64,000 nucleotides of DNA from positions 124,001 to 188,000 of the forward strand of contig NZ_CP070978.1 in NCBI RefSeq assembly GCF_018417535.1, given 5' to 3'. Positions 58,992 through 64,000 of this stretch are shown here, piece after piece. Under the pieces are notes generated by a model, which saw only the letters and a program-made list of their open reading frames with translations, was not told where the DNA came from and searched no databases. A program made the position numbers and the translations under genes. Numbering within the stretch: the stretch's first letter is position 1; each line of letters begins with the position of its first letter. The stretch comes from Burkholderia pyrrocinia. Lineage in GTDB: Bacteria > Pseudomonadota > Gammaproteobacteria > Burkholderiales > Burkholderiaceae.

Positions 58992-61316
58992 TCAGGCGGC
59001 GATCGAGGCCGGCGCGGCCGCGCGATGCAGCAGCACGGGAACCGACTTCGACGTCGGCGTGTTGCACACGTCGCCGACGCTGTCGAGCGGCACGAGCGGG
59101 TTGGTTTCCGGGTAGTACGCGCCGATGCAGCCGCGCGGGATGTCGTACTCGACCAGCAGGAAGCCGTCCGCGCGTCGCTCGATGCCGTCGTGCCACACGG
59201 TTTCCATATCGACCCATTCGCCGGCCTTCAGGCCGAGCATCGCGAGATCGTCGCGGTTCGCGAACACCACGCGGCGCTGGCCGAACACGCCGCGATAGCG
59301 GTCGTCGAGCCCGTAGACGGTCGTGTTGTACTGGTCGTGCGAGCGCGTCGTCATCAGCGTCATCAGGCGTTCGCCGTGCTGTGCGCGGGCGCGCTGGATC
59401 GGCGTGTCGGTCGGCAGCGCGTGCGCGATGAAGTTCGCCTTGCCCGTGGGCGTGAGCCATTCGCGGTCGCGCGATGCGACGCGCAGGTGGAAGCCGCCCG
59501 GCCGCGCGATGCGCGTGTTGTAGTCGTAGAAGCCGTCGAGCGTCGCCTCGATCGCGTCGCGGATCTTCGCGTAGTCGTCCTTGTATGCGAGCCAGTCGAT
59601 CTTGCCGCTGCCGAACAGCGCGTGGCCCATGTGCGCGACGATCGCGGGCTCCGACATCAGGTTCGGCGACGCCGGCTTGTTCATCCCGTACGACACGTGG
59701 ACCATGCTCATCGAATCCTCGACCGTCACGCCTTGCGCGACGTTGTCCTGCAGGTCGATCTCGGTGCGGCCGAGCGTCGGCAGGATCAGCGCGTCGTGGC
59801 CGTGGATCAGGTGGCTGCGGTTCAGCTTCGTCGTGATGTGCACCGAGAGGTCGCAGCGGCGCATGCCTTCCCACGTGCGCGGCGTGTCGGGCGTCGCCAT
59901 CGCGAAGTTGCCGCCGAGGCCGATCAGCACCTTCACGTGGCCTTCGAGCATCCCTTCGATCGTCTCGACGACGTCGTAGCCGTGGTGGCGCGGCGGTTCG
60001 AAATCGAACACGTGGCCGAGCCGGTCGAGGAACGCCTGGGTCGGCTTTTCCTCGATGCCGACCGTGCGGTTGCCCTGCACGTTCGAGTGGCCGCGCACCG
60101 GGCACAGGCCCGCGCCGGGGCGGCCGATGTTGCCGCGCATCAGCATCAGGTTGGTCAGCATCTGCACGGTCGCGACCGAATGCTTGTGCTGCGTGATGCC
60201 CATGCCCCACGTCGCGATCACGCGCTCGCTGCGCGCATAGAGCTGCGCGAGGCCGTCGATCTGCTCGTACGGCACGCCGCTTTCGGCTGTCAGCGCGGAC
60301 CAGCTTTCATTGCGCAGGTCGTCGGCGAACGCGTCGAAGCCGGCCGTGTGCTCGCCGATGAACGCGGTGTCGAGCACGCGCTGCGCACCGGCGGCACGCG
60401 CGGCGTCGTCGAGTTCGAGCACGCGTTTCGCCATCCCCTTGATCAGCGCGAAATCGCCGCCGATCGTCGGCTGGATGAACGTCGATGCGATTTTTGTACC
60501 CGACATCGTCAGCATCTCGAGCGGGCTTTGCGGATCGGCGAAGCGTTCGAGGCCGCGCTCCTTCAGCGGGTTGATCGACACGATCGTCGCGCCGCGCTTC
60601 GCGCATTCGCGCAGCTCTCCCATCATCCGCGGGTGGTTGGTCGCGGGGTTCTGGCCGAAGATCAGCAGCGTGTCCGCGTGTTCGAAATCGTCGAGCGTGA
60701 CGGTGCCCTTGCCGACGCCGACCGACGCCGGCAGCCCGCGGCTCGTCGCCTCGTGGCACATGTTCGAGCAGTCGGGGAAATTGTTCGTGCCGTACCGCCG
60801 CACGAGCAACTGGTACAGGAACGCCGCTTCATTGCTCGCGCGGCCCGACGTGTAGAACGCGGCCTGGTTCGGGTCGGGCAGCGCGCGCAGGTGGCGCGCG
60901 ATCAGCTCGAACGCGTCGTCCCATGCGATCGGCACGTAGCGGTCGGTGTGCGCGTCGTACACCATCGGGTCGGTGAGCCGGCCGTGCTGTTCGAGTTCGA
61001 AATCCGACTGTTCGAGCAGCTCGGTGACCGTGTGCGCGGCGAAGAATTCCGGCGTCACGCGCTTGCTCGTCGCTTCGGCGGCCACCGCCTTCACGCCGTT
61101 CTCGCAGAATTCGAACGTCGACGCGTGCTGGCGGTCGGGCCACGCGCAACCGGGGCAGTCGAAGCCGTCCGGCTGGTTCTGGCGCAGCAGCGTGCGGTAG
61201 TTGCCGCCCGCGACCTTTTCCTTGATCAGGTTGATCGTGACGGCTTTCAGCGCGCCCCAGCCGGCGGCCGGGTGGGTGTACGGTTCGATGCGCGCGGTGA
61301 CGGATTTCTTTTTCAT
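58992..61316 (-). CDS. FdhF/YdeP-family molybdopterin oxidoreductase
   Basis: A 774-residue enzyme of the molybdopterin oxidoreductase superfamily, similar to formate dehydrogenase H and YdeP. An N-terminal pair of cysteines in FDCPGCAWP (C54, C57) replaces the usual four-cysteine 4Fe-4S motif, as in the YdeP subgroup. Cofactor segments are SGRASNEAAFLYQLLVRRYG, SNMCHEATSRGLP, IFGQNPATNHPRMM and MRGNIGRPGAGLCPVRGHSNVQG. The C-terminal MopB domain (MTLMTTRSHDQYNTTVYGL onward) completes it. The start at 61316 was chosen because a signature YdeP N-terminus follows. No selenocysteine codon is needed: the frame is uninterrupted. It is divergent from the MocR-type gene. Confidence 0.87.
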   Translation of the reverse strand: MKKKSVTARIEPYTHPAAGWGALKAVTINLIKEKVAGGNYRTLLRQNQPDGFDCPGCAWPDRQHASTFEFCENGVKAVAAEATSKRVTPEFFAAHTVTELLEQSDFELEQHGRLTDPMVYDAHTDRYVPIAWDDAFELIARHLRALPDPNQAAFYTSGRASNEAAFLYQLLVRRYGTNNFPDCSNMCHEATSRGLPASVGVGKGTVTLDDFEHADTLLIFGQNPATNHPRMMGELRECAKRGATIVSINPLKERGLERFADPQSPLEMLTMSGTKIASTFIQPTIGGDFALIKGMAKRVLELDDAARAAGAQRVLDTAFIGEHTAGFDAFADDLRNESWSALTAESGVPYEQIDGLAQLYARSERVIATWGMGITQHKHSVATVQMLTNLMLMRGNIGRPGAGLCPVRGHSNVQGNRTVGIEEKPTQAFLDRLGHVFDFEPPRHHGYDVVETIEGMLEGHVKVLIGLGGNFAMATPDTPRTWEGMRRCDLSVHITTKLNRSHLIHGHDALILPTLGRTEIDLQDNVAQGVTVEDSMSMVHVSYGMNKPASPNLMSEPAIVAHMGHALFGSGKIDWLAYKDDYAKIRDAIEATLDGFYDYNTRIARPGGFHLRVASRDREWLTPTGKANFIAHALPTDTPIQRARAQHGERLMTLMTTRSHDQYNTTVYGLDDRYRGVFGQRRVVFANRDDLAMLGLKAGEWVDMETVWHDGIERRADGFLLVEYDIPRGCIGAYYPETNPLVPLDSVGDVCNTPTSKSVPVLLHRAAAPASIAA

Positions 61317-61471
61317 GATGCAGCAGGTGTCGGGGTCGATGCGTGCAGAGTACGCGCGGCACCCGTGCGGCTGTGTGTACACCTGTTCACTTCAAAAAAG
61401 AGTACAGTTGCGGCCATTCAGACAGTGCGAATCGCAACTGTGTTGTTGAAGGGAAGTTGAAAGGGAGGCGC

Positions 61472-62893
61472 GTGAAGCGTTACGAACAACTGGCCGACGA
61501 TCTCCAGGCGCAGATCGAGCGTGGCGTGTACCGGCCCGGCGAGCGGATTCCGTCGGTGCGTCAGGCGAGCCGGCAGCAGCAGCTGAGCGTCACGACCGTG
61601 CTGCGCGCGTACCTCGTGCTGGAAAGCCGCGGCCTCATCGAAAGCCGGCCGCAGTCGGGGTATTTCGTGCGGGCGCGCGCGGCGGCGCCGGCCGAGGCCG
61701 AACTGCACATGTCGGCGCCGGCCGCCGAGCCGTCGGCGGTGGACGTGAGCCGGCTCGTGCTGTCGACGCTGCGCTCGATCGCGCGCGACGACGCGGTGCC
61801 GCTCGGCTCGCCGTATCCCGATGCGTCGCAGTTCCCGGTGCAGCGCCTTGCGCGCTATGCGCAGGCGATCGGGCGCCGCCGCACGCGCTGGGGCGTGATC
61901 GACGACCTGCCGCCCGGCAACCAGGAACTGATCCGCCAGATCGCGCGGCGCTATGCGGAGCGCGGGATCGCGGTCGAGCCGGGCGAGATCGTGATGACGA
62001 TCGGCGCGACCGAGGCGATCAACCTGTGCCTGCAGGCCGTCGCGAAGCCGGGCGACACGATCGCCGTCGAGTCACCGACGTTCTACGCGATGCTGCACGC
62101 GATCGAGCGGATGGGCATGCGCGCGCTCGAAGTCGCGACGCACCCGGTCGACGGCATCGATCTCGATGCGCTCGAACGGATTCTCGAGCGCGAGCGCATC
62201 GCCGCGTGCATGGTGATGCCGAATTTCCAGAATCCGCTCGGTTTCCAGATGCCCGATGCGCGCAAGCGCGCGCTCGTCGAGTTGCTGGCGAAGCACGGCG
62301 TGCCGGCGATCGAGAGCGACGTCTATCACGAGCTGCACTTCGGCGACACGACGCCGAGCGCGCTGAAATCGTTCGACCGCAACGGGCTCGTGCTGCATTG
62401 CGCGTCGTTCACGAAGAGCCTGTCGCCGCGCTACCGGATCGGCTGGGCGATGCCGGGCCGCTATCGCGACCAGGTCGAGAAGCTGAAATTCCTGAACACG
62501 CTCGCGACGCCCGCGATCGAACAACTCGCGATCGCCGAGTACCTGAAATTCGACGGCTACGATTTCCACCTGCGGCGCATGCGCAAGCAGTACGCGCAGC
62601 AGGCGAGCCTGATGAGCGCGATGGTGCGGCGTTTCTTTCCGGAAGGCACGCGGCTGTCGCAGCCGCAGGGCGGGTATGTGCTGTGGGTCGAACTGCCGCC
62701 GCAGGTCGATGCGATGAAGCTGTATACGCTCGCGCTCGCGCAGCGGATCACGGTCGGGCCCGGGCACATGTTTTCGGCGGGCACCGATTACCGGCATTTC
62801 ATCCGGCTCAACTACAGCTATCCGTGGTCGCGGCAGATCGAGGACGCGCTGAAGGTGCTGGGGCGGCTCGCGTCGGAGTGTGCGGCGCGGTGA
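61472..62893 (+). CDS. MocR-family GntR/aminotransferase regulator
   Basis: A 473-residue fusion. Residues 1-75 form a GntR winged helix-turn-helix (YEQLADDLQAQIERGVYRPG, then SVRQASRQQQLSVTTVLRAY). The remainder is an aspartate-aminotransferase fold; the PLP lysine is in SFTKSLSPRYRIGWAMPG, with N-terminal PLP contacts in TIGATEAINLCLQAV and PNFQNPLGF. MocR proteins use PLP as a ligand to regulate. The start is a GTG at 61472, chosen for AAGGGAGG at ideal spacing. It is divergent from the YdeP-like gene, so the shared promoter (61317-61471, with GTGTACAC at 61375 and GTACAG at 61402) is a likely target. Confidence 0.87.
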   Translation: MKRYEQLADDLQAQIERGVYRPGERIPSVRQASRQQQLSVTTVLRAYLVLESRGLIESRPQSGYFVRARAAAPAEAELHMSAPAAEPSAVDVSRLVLSTLRSIARDDAVPLGSPYPDASQFPVQRLARYAQAIGRRRTRWGVIDDLPPGNQELIRQIARRYAERGIAVEPGEIVMTIGATEAINLCLQAVAKPGDTIAVESPTFYAMLHAIERMGMRALEVATHPVDGIDLDALERILERERIAACMVMPNFQNPLGFQMPDARKRALVELLAKHGVPAIESDVYHELHFGDTTPSALKSFDRNGLVLHCASFTKSLSPRYRIGWAMPGRYRDQVEKLKFLNTLATPAIEQLAIAEYLKFDGYDFHLRRMRKQYAQQASLMSAMVRRFFPEGTRLSQPQGGYVLWVELPPQVDAMKLYTLALAQRITVGPGHMFSAGTDYRHFIRLNYSYPWSRQIEDALKVLGRLASECAAR

Positions 62894-62948
62894 ACGCCGC
62901 AATGCCGGGTGACAGGCGGCGGCCGGTGGCCGGCCGCCGTGGCGTGAA

Positions 62949-64000
62949 TCAACCCGCGCGCGGCGCCTGCAGCCCGGCTTGCGCGGCGCCGGCCATCTGC
63001 CGCATGTCGAAGCCCGACGGGTGCTGGTACACGCGCAGCCCGAACTCCGGCAGCACCGCGATCAGGTGATCGAACAGGTCGGACTGGATGGTCTCGTAGT
63101 CGACCCACGACGTCGTATCGGTGAAGCAGTACAGTTCGAGCGGAATGCCTTCGGCCGTGAGCGGCAACTGCCGCGCCATGCAGGTCATGTCGCGGCGGAT
63201 CCGCGGATGGCCCTTCAGGTAGTTCGCGACATACGCGCGGAACGTGCCGAGATTCGTCAACTGGCGGCGGTTCGCCGGGCAGTCGCCGGCCGCGCCGAGC
63301 GTGCCGTTCCATTGCTCGATCGCGTCGACCTTGTCCTCGAGATAGTCCTTCAGCAGCGTCAGGCGTTCGAGCCGCTCGATCTCGTCGTTCGCGAGAAAGC
63401 GCACGCTCGTCGCGTCGACGAACAGCGCGCGCTTGATGCGGCGGCCGCCCGCTTCGGTCATCCCGCGCCAGTTCTGGTAGCTCTCGGTGATCAGTTTCCA
63501 GGTCGGCACCGTGATGATCGTGTGATCGAAGTTCGCGACCTTCACGGTGTTCAGCGTGATGTCGATGACTGTGCCGTCCGCGCCGGCCGACGGCATCGTG
63601 ATCCAGTCGCCGATCCGCAGCATGTCGTTCGACGACAGCTGCACGCCTGCCACGAGGCCGAGCAGCGTGTCCTTGAAGATCAGCATCAATACCGCGGACA
63701 TCGCGCCGATGCCGGACAGCAGCAGGCCGATCTGCTTGCCGGTCGCATCGCCGATCACGACGAGCGCGGCCGTGATGAACATCACGAGCTTGACGAGCTG
63801 CATCGCGCCTTTCAGCGACAGACGCGGCTGGTCGCGCTGGTGCGTGCGGTGCGTGTGCTCGAGCGCGGACAGCGTCGCGCTGATGGTCATCGTCACGAGG
63901 AACACGATCAGCGCGAACAGTACCTTGTCGGCGGCCTGCGCGGCGCGGTCCGGAATGCCGGGCACCGCGCCGAGGCCGAGCTTGATCACGACGAACGGGA
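62949..64000 (-). CDS. MscS-family mechanosensitive channel (5' end outside window)
   Basis: At least 350 residues are visible on the reverse strand, and the frame stays open to the right edge, so the N-terminus is missing; the GTG at 63989 is probably internal. Three transmembrane helices (KVLFALIVFLVTMTISATL, MQLVKLVMFITAALVVIG and the pore helix IGLLLSGIGAMSAVLMLIFKDTLLGLVAG) precede the beta domain, DMLRIGDWITMPSAGADGTV, where a TVxDI segment is characteristic. Length and C-terminal features resemble YbdG-type (MscM) channels. It converges with the MocR-type gene 55 bases apart. Confidence 0.85.
   Translation of the reverse strand, partial: PFVVIKLGLGAVPGIPDRAAQAADKVLFALIVFLVTMTISATLSALEHTHRTHQRDQPRLSLKGAMQLVKLVMFITAALVVIGDATGKQIGLLLSGIGAMSAVLMLIFKDTLLGLVAGVQLSSNDMLRIGDWITMPSAGADGTVIDITLNTVKVANFDHTIITVPTWKLITESYQNWRGMTEAGGRRIKRALFVDATSVRFLANDEIERLERLTLLKDYLEDKVDAIEQWNGTLGAAGDCPANRRQLTNLGTFRAYVANYLKGHPRIRRDMTCMARQLPLTAEGIPLELYCFTDTTSWVDYETIQSDLFDHLIAVLPEFGLRVYQHPSGFDMRQMAGAAQAGLQAPRAG

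Noticed and set aside
57561..61460. Plus-strand open frame of about 1299 residues
   Set aside because: It lies antisense to the exported-protein, bestrophin-like and YdeP-like genes, is dominated by Arg, Val, Asp and His as expected for GC-rich antisense, and has no domain or ribosome site.
1..64000. CRISPR arrays, tRNA or rRNA genes, prophage
   Set aside because: No regularly spaced repeats, cloverleaf-like tRNA sequences, rRNA segments or phage structural genes were seen on reading through both strands.

Overview
The window is GC-rich DNA with the gene repertoire and codon bias of Burkholderia, most likely a Burkholderia cepacia complex species. The signs are OpcP-type porins beginning 'NSVTLYG', many LysR regulators, an nlpD-penA locus, a short H-NS-like protein and a MocR regulator. 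The density of transporters, catabolic enzymes and regulators, with no rRNA, tRNA or core translation genes, suggests a secondary chromosome. No CRISPR array, rRNA or tRNA was found.

Layout. 1-4.9 kb: an AraC/XylS-type regulator cut by the left edge, a divergent aromatic-acid symporter (with XylS-like boxes between them), a porin and a LysR gene. 4.9-9.4 kb: quinone oxidoreductase, DHA2 multidrug exporter, chemoreceptor. 9.4-10.5 kb: a small immunity-like gene beside a toxin-like gene broken by an in-frame stop. 10.7-16.0 kb: NERD-domain helicase, BetR-type regulator with a pseudo-receiver, FAD oxidoreductase, RCK potassium channel. 16.0-19.6 kb: a low-GC acquired patch made of an IS5-family remnant, a CxxCH haem-binding exported protein, and a TnsA-like fragment fused to the tail of a group II intron maturase. 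19.7-24.3 kb: TetR regulator with paired operators, H-NS-like protein, SDR, and a LysR/salicylate-hydroxylase-like divergent pair. 24.3-28.5 kb: sulfonate/sulfone-type sulfur scavenging (FMN monooxygenase plus two SfnB-like flavoproteins). 28.6-35.3 kb: esterase, OpgC-like acyltransferase, porin, LysR, aldo-keto reductase, TauE-type exporter.

35.4-43.6 kb: a large lipoprotein under a perfect LacI-type operator, LysR, two small genes, an NlpD-like lipoprotein followed by a PenA-type class A beta-lactamase whose catalytic residues are replaced, a GcvA/AmpR-type LysR, a fimbrial-like protein and a GlsB-type membrane protein. 43.7-50.6 kb: a complete ddpXABCDF-type D-Ala-D-Ala dipeptide import and hydrolysis operon with an RpiR-type regulator; a second, closely similar binding protein lies at 55.3-56.9 kb. 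51.1-53.8 kb: Tat-exported manganese oxalate decarboxylase followed by an Nramp manganese importer. 53.8-64 kb: glycosyltransferase-like protein, small lipoprotein and exported protein, bestrophin-like channel and YdeP-type molybdoenzyme, divergent MocR regulator, and an MscS-family channel cut by the right edge.

Most notable are the catalytically dead PenA homologue, the nonsense-split toxin with an intact neighbour that looks like its immunity gene, the TnsA/maturase chimera with a possible Tn7-like end, and the pairing of a manganese enzyme with a manganese transporter.
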